Under the pieces are notes generated by a model. The model did not search any database and was not told the DNA's origin. It saw only the letters and a program-made list of their open reading frames with translations. 20,080 bases of DNA from NCBI GenBank assembly GCA_013054445.1, contig JAAMPI010001089.1:1-20080 (forward strand). Reading direction: 5' to 3'. The translations under genes were made by a program, and so were the position numbers. The stretch is from Cudoniella acicularis (Eukaryota > Ascomycota > Leotiomycetes > Helotiales > Helotiaceae). Each line of letters starts with the position of its first letter. The first letter of the stretch is position 1. Below are positions 9,171 through 18,097 of this stretch, in pieces.

Positions 9171-10056
9171 CGTGACTACCGGGTGGGAAGTGTCGAGTAT
9201 CGAGTGTCAACTTTCGCGTGTCGGTAAACGATGACGAAGGATTCAACGCTAAGAAGTACAGAAGTCCGCAAAATACCTTCCTCGTCAGCAAAGAGCTCAA
9301 ACTCCCCAAAAGTCTTCTGCAGAAGCATTGGAGCGCAAAAGATACTTACCTGCCAAAAAGCTGCGCGAGGAACCCCGCAACTCAGCCTCGCCGTCCAACT
9401 CTCCCCTTTGCAGCTTCAATTTGGCCGAAAGGAGTTCCGCGATCTCGAGATCAATCCCCTGGGGCTTGCACACCTCGCCGCTTCCGGGACCTGCTGCTGG
9501 TGTTGTGTCAATGATTGCAGATGGTTGTGGTGTTGTGAGGTGGGAAAGGAAGAGAGGTTGACGCAAGGCTGATAGTGTTGACTTCCTTTCCCGGATTTCG
9601 CGTCTGGGTTAGTTCAACTTTAGCGCCACTTCCTTGAGGAAGGAACGTTTGGAGCAAAGGGTTGCCTATGTAAGTGATGAGAGTTAGTTGAACAGGTGTT
9701 TTCATCTGTTGATAAAGAATGCGTGCATTCGGCATTTATAAAATTGATCTGGAGAGTATCACCAAGTTCCTTTTAACGATCTCATTATTCCAACCGCTTC
9801 AAGATACATGTCTTATGCTCACTCCGACCACGCAAAACTTGAAGCGTAGCATTGAAGATTTTCCTGTATTTGGCTAATGTTTCCAGGCTTGAAAACATGT
9901 TGTATGTGTAAATGGAGTATGCCACCTTTTCCGGACACCGAGACACCAAAGCTAAAAGGCATATTGCCAGACAAAAGAAAGCCGAAGACGCCAACATCCC
10001 CTCATCTACATGTCAGAACAAGCAGCGAGAGCTTTCAGGCGCGGAACCTTATGTCT
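9171..10056. other. Spacer between array copies B and A
   Basis: It contains the 5' side of copy A, including a likely 5'UTR intron (donor GTAAGT at 9349-9344; acceptor uncertain, perhaps CTTAG at 9249). It also holds the 3' flank of copy B. The part at about 9897-10056 resembles 11725-11885, the 3' flank of copy C (shared CC(G/A)GACACCGA and ATCGATACATTCGATCTTCT). The part at 9311-9345 resembles 11440-11475 upstream of copy B. No independent gene is seen. Confidence 0.6.
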
Positions 10057-11256
10057 TCAGTCATCCGTCAAATCGATACATTCGATCTTCTCCCCAGATC
10101 CTCTCGATCTCTTCGCAGCATTGCCAGAACCGTCAACATCCCGCTCGCGTTTGACGCGTTGTCCTTGCTCCTTTTTGACTCCGACTGCGCGATTCATGGA
10201 TCCCAATTTCTTTTTCTGAGTACACAAGACAATTAGTAAAAGCAGGAGTAGTTGCAATACAATTGACTTGCCTTGAGCTGTCTGACAAAGTTCTCGGCTT
10301 CTCTTCTTTGCTCATCATCGAGTTGATCAAAGTCAACAGGCTCTTCCGTATCAGATACTGAATGGGTTTCCGGCTCCGGTGAACATGCAATTACTAAGAG
10401 TTGCTTGAGCGCCTCTGTTAAATTAATTATAGATTAGCAACATTACGTCCCAACCAGGGGCGGATTGGCAACCTTTGGATCTGTACTTAAATTTGAAGAT
10501 AGCCCGGGGTATGTTTTTATCTTCAAGATAGAGTGCTGAGAAGTTTGTTGGTGTCTCGACCGTCCGTGCATGTCCAAGCCTTAACGAAGTCAGTTTTTTG
10601 GCTTTGGGAATCCATTTAGATGTGTTCCTTATGAAACGCCGTGTGATTTTGCGTCCCCCTTGAGAGCTTTTTCATGGACGTTAGAGGGGGAGAGCACATC
10701 GGTTGTTTTCGGTACCGGACGCACCGCCGTCGAGATACCCCTACGGTGAAACTCGACGATGATTTCACCAACCTTTGCGATCTGTTCCACCTGTTGTGCA
10801 ACGGTAAGGAACTTGTTATCATCTAAAGCTATACAAGATTAGTGTTCCGCCTTGAGACACACCGGGACCCATACATGTATTAATCTCAGAGAATTTGAAC
10901 GGCTTTAAAGTTGTGTGGCCCGAAGGTTCTGTATTTCGCACACCTTCAACGAGTTGCAACCCGAGTCGAGGCTTGTCCATATTCCGAAAGAGCCGCCGCG
11001 ATGCAAGCACGCCATCAACGAAGTAATTAAAGCCAAGGGAAGGGCAATCGGGCTTGTATGCGGTGTCTAATTTGACACGGATTGAGAACTCCTTCCCAGT
11101 AACGGCTTCGATGTATTTAGAGACAGTCCTCGCAGCTCGTTGTTCGCCAAATTGGCCCGAATGCCTGTCAACCTCATCATCTACATACTCTTCTAGGGGC
11201 ACTCCGTCAACAATAATTGCAACCTCGACGCCGGGAATCAATTCGTGGATTGCCAT
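10057..11256 (-). CDS. DUF7918-like protein, array copy B (328 aa if spliced; damaged splice donor)
   Basis: Exons: 11256-10875, 10828-10633, 10579-10473, 10414-10272, 10215-10057 (stop TGA). Start MAIHELIPGVEVAIIVDG; then KYIEAVTGKEFSI, YKPDCPSLGF, YFVDG, VHEKALKGDAKSHGV, FKFKYRSKEALKQL, SPEPE and the tail with VKKE, VKRE, KRSRG and IECIDLTDD. Exons 3 and 4 (107 and 143 nt) have exactly the lengths of copies C and D. Odd points: intron 2 (10632-10580) begins ATAAGG where the paralogs have GTAAGT or GTGAGT, a single G-to-A change at the donor, and ends in the weak acceptor TTAAG. Intron 4 (10271-10216) is GC-AG (GCAAGT). If intron 2 is retained the protein stops at once after SHGVS, losing the conserved third module and tail. 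It may therefore be a recent pseudogene or give a truncated protein. Confidence 0.72.
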
Positions 11257-11885
11257 TGCCGCAAAGGAGGATCGCGATGCGGAAAATCATCTGGTGGAAA
11301 GAGCTTGCAGCCTACAGATTCCAATTAGTAAGATAGTTCGGGATAAGGGCAAATTGAGGGAAAGATGATAATACCTTGAAGAAGCACCCTCGAGAAGTTC
11401 AGCCTTGGTACAGAAACGGGGTTTCAGTACTCGCAAGATCGTCTGCAGAGAAGTATTGGAGTCACGAAGGACGACAAAGTAACCGCGCGGTGTTTAACAG
11501 TTTAGCCGTCGCGCAATGGATCGAGCGCGACCTTCTGGTTGTGATGTCGAGATCGAGTTTGGTGATGTTAAAGTTCATGCGAGGCTGCGTTGTCCCGCTG
11601 CGTTTGATGTTTATTCGAATTTTAGACCCACATACACAGCACGATTTCTCCTTATTCACCAGAACGACATATGTAGGTTTTAATTTTTAAATTCTCTTAA
11701 ATTCGGTCTTTGTTGCCAGCACATGGAAACATGCCACATATGCTCAATGAGTCCGCCAACCTTTCCAGACACCGAAGCCAAAGGGCATAATATCACAAAA
11801 GGAAAACTTGGTGATGCCGAAATTCTCCCACAATACGCATAGACTGAGCAGCCGGAGCTGTTTCTTGTCAACCATGCTTCTCATC
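11257..11885. other. Spacer between array copies C and B
   Basis: It holds the 5'UTR and promoter side of copy B and the 3' flank of copy C. The latter (about 11725-11885) is similar to the 3' flank of copy B. An AT-rich patch lies at 11670-11700. No gene is seen. Confidence 0.55.
11312..11374 (-). other. 5'UTR intron of array copy B
   Basis: Donor GTATTA at 11374 after CTTCTTCAAG, branch TTACTAAT, acceptor CTGTAG ending at 11312; 63 nt, about 55 nt upstream of the start codon. The donor context (CTTC-x-TCAAG) matches copy C. Confidence 0.6.
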
Positions 11886-13090
11886 TTAATCGTTAGTTAG
11901 ATCGATACATTCGATCTTCTTTCCTAGTCTCTTCATCTTCTTCACACCGGTACTGGAGTCATCATTGTCTCGCTCGCGTTTGATGCCTCTCTCCTTCTTG
12001 ATAACAGGTCCTTTGTCGTTTGATAGAGTTTTGTTTTGCTAGATTGGCACATATTAGCAAATGCACTGGTCGGAAGGTGAAAAGTGACTTGCCTTGAGAA
12101 ATCGGATGAAGCGCTTAGCTTCTGCCTTTTGCTCCTCATCGAGATCATCGAGATCAGCATTGCTCTCGGAATCAGACACTACATGCATTTCGGGCTCAGG
12201 TGTTCGCTCAATGATCCTCAGGGCCTTGAGCGCCTCTGCAACAAGAAGAATTAATAAATTTCCACAAGCAAAGGAGTCGGCGAGGAAACCTTTAGATCTA
12301 TACTTAAAAGTATATATTGCTAAAGGCAGGTCTTTATTGCCTAGGTACTTTGATGTAGAGCTTCTGAGTCTGGTCGCGCGTCGCCCATGTCCAAGTCTAA
12401 AAAAGGTCAGGACTAAGAAAGCCCACGACGAGGTTTGACTTACGAAGTTCCGTGGGTCTTTGCCTCTCCCTTCAGAGCCTTTTCATGCACCTTTGACGGG
12501 GAATTTACCTCTGATGGGCGTTCGTTGGCTACGCGTCTCGAGGCAACAGGTTTCGCATAACCCTTCCGATGAAACTCTACCTTTATTTCACCAATCTTGG
12601 CCATCTGCTCGGCTTGTTTGGCGATGGAGACAGAATTGCTTTCATCGGACGCTATCAAGTTAGCACGCTGAAATAGAATCAAATCTCGGAGACACTTACT
12701 AGTGGTGATTTTAGAGAAAATGAACGGCTTCAATCTGGCTCTTCTGGCAGTAATTGCATGCTCAACTCCATCAACCACAACTTGCGTCTGCTTCATCTTA
12801 CCCTTCACACTTCGCATTGTCCTTCCGACCAAGTGTATGCCATCAGCGAAGACGTTAGCCAGAAGTGTTGGACAATCAGGCTTATACGTATCATCAATCG
12901 TCACCCGAACTTGAAACTCCTTCCCGGTGACGGCTTCGATGTACTTCGAAACTGTCCTCGCAGCTTTTTGTGCGCCATTGTCATTGGGACCAGCTGGGGT
13001 ATGGACTTCGTCGTCGGTATACTCTTGCAGAGGTTCCTTGTCGACGAGGATCTCGACTTTCACTCCCGGAAGGCGGTCGTGAATGGCCAT
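11886..13090 (-). CDS. DUF7918-like protein, array copy C (333 aa)
   Basis: Exons: 13090-12700, 12651-12444, 12396-12290, 12235-12093, 12038-11886 (stop TAA). Introns: 48 nt (GTAAGT, branch GCTAAC), 47 nt (GTAAGT), 54 nt (GTTTCC) and 54 nt with GC donor (GCAAGT...TAG). Key segments: MAIHDRLPGVKVEILVD, KYIEAVTGKEFQV, YKPDCPTL, VHEKALKGEAKTHGT, YTFKYRSKEALKAL, IIERTPEPE, then a tail with IKKE, IKRE, a basic stretch and IECIDLTND. Intron 1 is a multiple of three and stop-free, so its retention would only insert 16 residues. It is closest to copy B in its first module and exon layout. All signals look intact, so this is the best reference member of the array. Function unknown. Confidence 0.82.
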
Positions 13091-13716
13091 GATTGCGGAT
13101 GGTAGATCGGCGTGGTGTTGAGGCTGTAGTCTTGTGGAGGAGTATTTTGAAATCTGCAGAAGCTGGTTAGAAAGATCGAGATTTGAGACTTAGTCGATTG
13201 TGTGAAAGTTGAAAGTACCCTTGAGGAAGCTTCTCAGAGTCTCAAGAAGTTTTGCCTTGTCGATCAACAAGCGGTTGGCGAGGCCAATGAACCACTGCTT
13301 TAAGAGTAGAAGAGTCGAGAAGATTGACAAGGATTTTGCGAGGAGGTTCAGAGTGTCATGTTGTTGAGATGTTGTGGAAGTAGGAGAGTTCGTGCGAGGT
13401 CGTGGTTATATCATAGATCGGCCGATGGGACGGAGTGAATCTCCCTCCCCTCACGGAGACACCTTGTTGGGTAGTATAAAAGTGAATTGATGTACCAATG
13501 CTGAGAATCATTAGACCAATTCTGCTATGTCAAGACTTTAGCTTAAATTACAGGTGCCAGCCGGGGCGGGTATACTCTTCAATTGATATCCACCTCCCCT
13601 CAAAAAGTAATGCATCGGAATTACTCCACCTTGCAAAAAAGAACCCCAAACCTCCCAGGGGAATTCAACTCCGTACGCCATGATCCAAGTTCACTTTGAG
13701 GTCGAAGAGCATCTTT
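13091..13716. other. Spacer between array copies D and C
   Basis: It contains the copy C leader and promoter side and the 3' flank of copy D. No open frame or repeat of note. A TATAAAA at 13475-13481 lies on the plus strand and faces away from the array genes. Confidence 0.5.
13154..13218 (-). other. 5'UTR intron of array copy C
   Basis: Donor GTACTT at 13218 after CTTCCTCAAGG, pyrimidine-rich tract with TTCTAACC, acceptor TTCTGCAG ending at 13154; 65 nt. It sits in the same position relative to the start codon as in copy B. Confidence 0.6.
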
Positions 13717-14899
13717 TCAGTCATCTGTAAGATCGATCTTGATCTTCTTGCTAGATTTTCTCGCCTTCTTTGAGATGTGACCATTTACCTCTTCCTTTAT
13801 TTCGCGCTTAATACTGCGGTTCTGAGAATGTCCTCCCTTTTTTTTTCTTTGATGAAAATGGTTAGCTTCCTGACCAACATCAGATGATAGGAATTTCGTA
13901 CCTTGAGAGAACGAATGTAACGCTCAACCTCTCTTCTTTGCTCTCCATCTAGATCATTAAAGCCCACGGGACTTGGAGGTGCTGACAGTTCGTGATTTTC
14001 GGGTTCTGGGGTCCGCTCGATAATATGAAGTTGTTTCAGTGCCTCTACCCCAAATTGTTAGTTTGGGATAAACAACGGAAGGTGCTGGACCTTACCCTTG
14101 GAGCGATATTTGAACCTGAATAGCGCCATGGGGAAATCTCCCCCATCTAGAAATTTTGACACCGTCCACACTGCCATCTTCATTTCTTCTGCTTTTCCGT
14201 ATCTAGAAATTCAGTATCCAATTATTCGAGGTGCTGAGGCTACTCACGATGTATTGTGTGATTTTGCCTCTCCTTTAAGTGCCTTCTCATGTACCTGGGA
14301 TAAAGATTGAGCTTCTAGGGCTCGATTGCGAGGGCAATCTTCAGGCCGAGGTTCGGTTTTCCGATGAAACTTCACTACTATCTCCCCCATCCCTTGAACA
14401 AGTTCTGCATCCTTTTTGACTCTGGCTGAGCTCATGTCATCAGATACTAAGGTTCTGTTAGTATAAGCATACAGTTGCCGAATCGCGAGGACTCACTTGT
14501 CTCGACCTTAGAGAATTTGAAGTGCCGGAATTTCTGGATTTTCCGTCTAACATCTCGCTCGTAAGCTCCTTTTATAACCTGGGAGACCGTGTGCGATGTG
14601 TAATCAGACCGGAGGATATTAGTGCGAGATGCTTTAAAGCCATCAATAAACACCGTGGGTCCAATATTAGGGCAATCGAACTTGAATGGATTAGTTATGT
14701 CGATGTAGATGGAGAATTCCTGATCGGTGATGGACTCTATGTACTTTGTCGTCGTTTTCACGATCGGCTTTCCATCGTTGTTTGCCACCAGCGCCCGACT
14801 CGGGGGTGCAAATTCCTCATCGTCATCGTACTCTTCAACAGGTTTTCCATTCATGTAGACGGTAACCTTAATGCCGGGGAGATCATGGAGAATCGCCAT
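13717..14899 (-). CDS. DUF7918-like protein, array copy D (323 aa)
   Basis: Exons: 14899-14497, 14446-14248, 14202-14096, 14044-13902, 13836-13717 (stop TGA). Introns are 50, 45, 51 and 65 nt with donors GTGAGT, GTGAGT, GTAAGG and GTACGA. Intron 1 uses the CTTAG acceptor at 14447, because the nearer ACAG would create an immediate stop. Motifs: MAILHDLPGIKVTVYMNG, KYIESITDQEFSI, FKFDCPNI, VFIDG, VHEKALKGEAKSHNT, FRFKYRSKEALKQL, IIERTPEPE and a tail with IKRE, IKEE, SKKARKSSKK and IKIDLTDD. The start was placed at MAILHDL because all paralogs begin there. The last intron is odd: the usual acceptor position is followed by nine A residues that put the exon out of frame. Either a second AAG acceptor (13837) is used, as modelled, or the run is one base off. 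Function unknown. Confidence 0.8.
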
Positions 14900-15001
14900 C
14901 GTGAGGGTGGAGAGTTCGGGGTATCTGAAGAGGCGGATTGCGGAGGGGTAGGTCTCGCGGAATTCGGTTTGGATTCTCAATTGGGATGGTCTAATACGGA
15001 A

Positions 15002-15073
15002 CTATTTGTTAGTATGTGCGTCCTTGCCTCGATATTGGCAATCAGAAGAAGAGAGGGGAGGGCATTTACTTAC
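15002..15073 (-). other. 5'UTR intron of array copy D
   Basis: Consensus donor GTAAGT at 15073-15068, textbook branch TACTAAC and acceptor AAATAG ending at 15002; 72 nt, about 100 nt upstream of the start. It corresponds in position to the leader introns of copies B and C. Confidence 0.7.
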
Positions 15074-15236
15074 TGTGACGGGACGGGAGGTCAAATATCA
15101 GCTCCCAAAGCAAGGCGCTTCCTCAAACGAGAGGCCATCACGAGGCTGCGCGGGGCGACGCGCCGCGCCAAATTGCATCCGTGCGCGACGCGACTTGGTG
15201 GACTTCTCGCTTATCTGGTTTCATCTACCCCATTAA

Positions 15237-15829
15237 ACAGCCAACAAGGATCCTTCGTTACCGTCCAAAGTGGCAGGAGTACTATTTATCGGTGGTTCTT
15301 TCGGGTTTCACTCCTCAGGGGCTGTGCGTGCAACAGGCGATAATCCAGTCAACAGCGGAATATCTATATCGATCCCGAAGCCGCATATCTGCCGTTCGCT
15401 GCTGGCTTCAAGTTCACGGCGCTTGGGGTTGATATTGTGACGCGACCCGACATCGAGCTTTCAACAGCGCACAGAGATATTTTAAAAAGGTCCAGCGAAG
15501 CAGGGAATGCAAGAGTAAAATTCGTACTTGATGTTGTGGCTTTTGCAAATGGAAAGGTATTTACAAGTTGGTGTTGCTTGATTGATAGCGTAGCTATAGC
15601 TGTTTCAGTTGATCCGACGCTTGTAATCACAGGAGAGATCAGGGTTTTGGTTGAGACACAGAACTCGCTGAGCTTAGGCAAGACGATTGTAGATTAGAGG
15701 GAGAGGAAAGAGCACCAGACAAGGATCTGGAGCAATTTGCCTGTGATCAGAGGGGCAGCTAATACCCAGGCAGAGAAATTTCTGGATTTGCTCGTGAGCA
15801 ATATTGTTAGAGATTGGGACAGTAGTTAG
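15237..15829 (+). pseudogene. Inosine-uridine-type nucleoside hydrolase, C-terminal remnant
   Basis: Nucleoside hydrolases cleave nucleosides to base and ribose. Reading from 15237, the segment KVAGVLFIGGSFGF matches the family's VLMGG strand. It is followed by NPVNSGISISI and, after a switch from frame 0 to frame 2 near 15360-15371, by DPEAAYLPFAAGFKFTALGV, the family's NIYVDPEAA region. Later come LIDSVAIAVSVDPTLV (usually a D-P-L-A-V-A-Y pattern), VETQNSLSLGKTIVD, an in-frame TAG at 15695-15697 where relatives often have Trp, and QAEKFLDLLVSNIV before the natural-looking stop at 15827-15829. The N-terminal catalytic Asp cluster (DTD-x-x-x-DD) is absent: frame 0 upstream ends in TAA at 15234-15236. 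With truncation, frameshift and stop it cannot make an active enzyme. Family call is by pattern recognition. Confidence 0.65.
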
Positions 15830-16142
15830 GAGGTCGGTGGGATGGAATTATTAGAAAAATCAAATTTCAACTGTCAGCGAGTGAAAAGGAATTATTCAAA
15901 AGTGTGTTTGGAATCATTCTATAACCTAATTTCAACCGAAATGGTGACATGGTTTTACGTGATATATGAGAAAGGTGCAGTAATAGGTGAAAATAGATTT
16001 GAATTCATTATTCATACAATTTGTTATGCTTTACTCCATACTCACTCATTAACGGACCTTCATGAGCACAACTCACTACCTAGCGGCAATTAGTTTGAAC
16101 TTTTGAAGGAGGCTTGTAAACGCTGACGTTCAACTCAACCTT
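15830..16142. other. Spacer between two convergent gene remnants
   Basis: Former 3' flanks of the nucleoside hydrolase and decarboxylase remnants. One open frame on the plus strand (15842-16093) has ordinary AT-rich composition and no recognisable pattern. Nothing else is seen. Confidence 0.5.
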
Positions 16143-17669
16143 TCATACTCTGCCAAATTTTATCAAACTCCTCCCTCCATTGAACCACTCTCTCCGCATA
16201 GTCTCAGTGTCGATGGAAACTCCCTTCCCCAAGGCCATAGCACCAATCGCCAGCAAATACTTTTCTTCCCCAACATGCTTCAACAGACCTGGTCCCTTAG
16301 CCGAAGGTTCATACGCATCTGAATAAATTCTGACATTCAATTTATTTCCTGTCTTGAACCAGAAAGCGGAATTTTCTTGCAGTTGAGCATTCTCAGGGAA
16401 CGGCTGCACTGGTTCTTCGTAGATATTTTGGAAGCAGAAGATTGGTCCTGAGGCGAGTTCCTGGTTGGTTAAAGAGCGATTGAGATCGAGCGCGACGTTT
16501 TCAGCTGTGAATTAACTGTTGAGAGAACGGAGAAGCATGTGGTCAATGTTCTTTTCTTTGCTGTTGTCGTAGAGGTAAAATGGTGTGAAGGTGCGGGGAT
16601 AGTTTGCATCGAGGTATCGGGAGTTGAAGAGTCGACTTTTCACCACTTTTTTAATCATCACGGTGACGCTCTCCAGTAAGAGGCCGCTGTGCGGTGTCAG
16701 AAATATTTTTTCCCACGATGCATATTTTCAGAATAGGGACTTACGACTCTCGAGTTTTTACCGAAGCTTTGAAATGAGAACCGGTTTTGAGCAATTTGGG
16801 AAGTTGAATTGGAACCACTGTCTCAAGGAATATGGATTCGCTGGGATTTGCGCTCTTCAACTCAGGATATCCGTTTTTGCTATTTGGGTCCACATCGATT
16901 TCTAAAACGAGTTGTTGACGATGGTTTGCAATGTGGAAGGTAGGAATGTGGGTCATATAGAATTGCTCTTGGCCTTGGAGGAGCAACTCATGATTTGTAG
17001 GGGCGTCCGAGTTGCGTTTCTGGCAGACCTTCATGATCGTTAACACAACGATCTCTGATGAAATACAAATGTCACCACAAAACTTACTTTGAATTCCTCA
17101 TCAACAACATCCTTGAAGATTCCGGCGAGCCTCCCGATGAAGTTCTTTTCGGTCGGGAATGGGTTCATAACAACGTTGCGCAGAACCATCAAGCCAAGGT
17201 CGTCTTTTCTCAGCCCTAAATGATGCTTGAAGTTTTTGGCGCACTCTCCGTAGAGTTTCTTGGTGAACATTGTTGAAGTCAAGACCAATGAAAGAGATGA
17301 AGGAGCCTCATCAGGCGAGTCAACTGAAAGTCGCTGGATCACTCGTGACATCAGATAGTTAGCCTCTTCAACATCCGCGTTCCATTCTCTGTCGCGGTCT
17401 GGTTTAAGACGGAAATTCAAGGCGAAGACATTGATGTTCAAATCGGAGCCAAGTTTTCGGAGGAGTATGAAACTTTTCTTTTCCGGTGCTAACCCGACAT
17501 CTGAAGCAACGATTTGCGCATTAGATTTCTTCAAGATCTCTTCACAAATTCTGTGCTTTTCATCCTCGACTTTATTTTCGGTGTAGTTAGGTTTTAGCTC
17601 GGATAGAAGTATGTTGAGAGGAACGACTTTGAAATCCATATCTGGAGTTGTCATGATCTGCGAACGCAT
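16143..17669 (-). pseudogene. PLP-dependent group II decarboxylase-like, C-terminal remnant
   Basis: Exon-like blocks 17669-17088, 17028-16745 and 16686-16143 are joined by plausible introns (59 nt GTAAGT...GAAG; 58 nt GTAAGT...ACAG) that keep frame. Segments typical of the C-terminal part of fungal aromatic-amino-acid/glutamate-type decarboxylases are FKVVPLNILLSE, LRKLGSDLNINVFALNFR, SLVLTSTMF, YGECAKNFKHHLGL and VLRNVVMNPFPTEKNFI. A roughly 270-residue C-terminal extension follows, ending at TGA 16145-16143. The catalytic PLP-lysine domain that should come first is missing; the frame begins abruptly at an ATG (17669 or 17654). The third block has an in-frame TAA at 16514-16512 (after LLRSLNS) and the frame then continues through FTAENVALDL and QNIYEEP. 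It is therefore both truncated and interrupted. Alternative: a short expressed fragment ending at 16512. Confidence 0.65.
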
Positions 17670-17730
17670 TGCAGAGTTTTATAAGTATACTCGCTTTTAC
17701 AATATACTATGATACCGTGACATCTTTCAC

Positions 17731-18097
17731 GCAGACGGAGCAAGTGAAACTCACTGTCGCATCGGTGGTTCAAACACCGGGACCGTGCCGCGAACACGGC
17801 TGTCCGGGATACATTTCCGTCACTACCCTCCTCGTTGCTCATTTATTATATGTCATGCTTATCACGGTTCTTTATGCCCGCCAAGTTAGATATTCCCGCT
17901 ACGCTAGCTTGTGGCATACGATATCTCAGATCATCTCGAAGGAGTTAAAGGATACTTTTGATTATGCCAATGAAGCGGACGATAAAACTACTAACTCCGA
18001 CCTGAAGCGTCAGGGGAACGATGATTTTGTCAGGCTAGAGAAGTCGTTGAATAGTGGCAGGGTGGGAATCGTCAAGATTTCGGCTAGTAGTAAGTGA
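17731..18097 (+). pseudogene. C-terminal fragment of an unrecognised fungal membrane protein
   Basis: An open frame runs to TGA at 18095-18097. After a short Cys-containing lead (CREHGCPGYIS) comes one clear membrane segment (TTLLVAHLLYVMLITVLYA). A basic stop-transfer patch (RQVRYSRY) is followed by a soluble tail with WHTISQIISKELKDTFDYA and RVGIVKIS. The layout recalls the C-terminal end of large fungal membrane proteins that have a lone helix and a WxxISQ tail, but I cannot name the family. A pyrimidine-rich CACGCAG just before the frame could be the acceptor of a lost upstream intron. There is no plausible start codon, and the upstream neighbour is the truncated end of the oppositely oriented decarboxylase remnant. 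Confidence 0.45.

Noticed and set aside
14522..15343. Long 273-codon open frame on the plus strand
   Set aside because: It is antisense to exon 1 and the leader of array copy D, whose paralogs, splice sites and motifs are clear. Its peptide has no family pattern; only its tail region abuts the nucleoside hydrolase remnant frame.
15842..16093. 83-codon open frame, plus strand
   Set aside because: It lies between two pseudogene 3' ends, with AT-rich codon use and no recognisable domain.
17053..17087. Shorter 35-nt intron with acceptor at AGAG in the decarboxylase remnant
   Set aside because: It is too short for splicing. The 59-nt version (17029-17087) keeps frame and joins EEFK to VCQKRN as in relatives.
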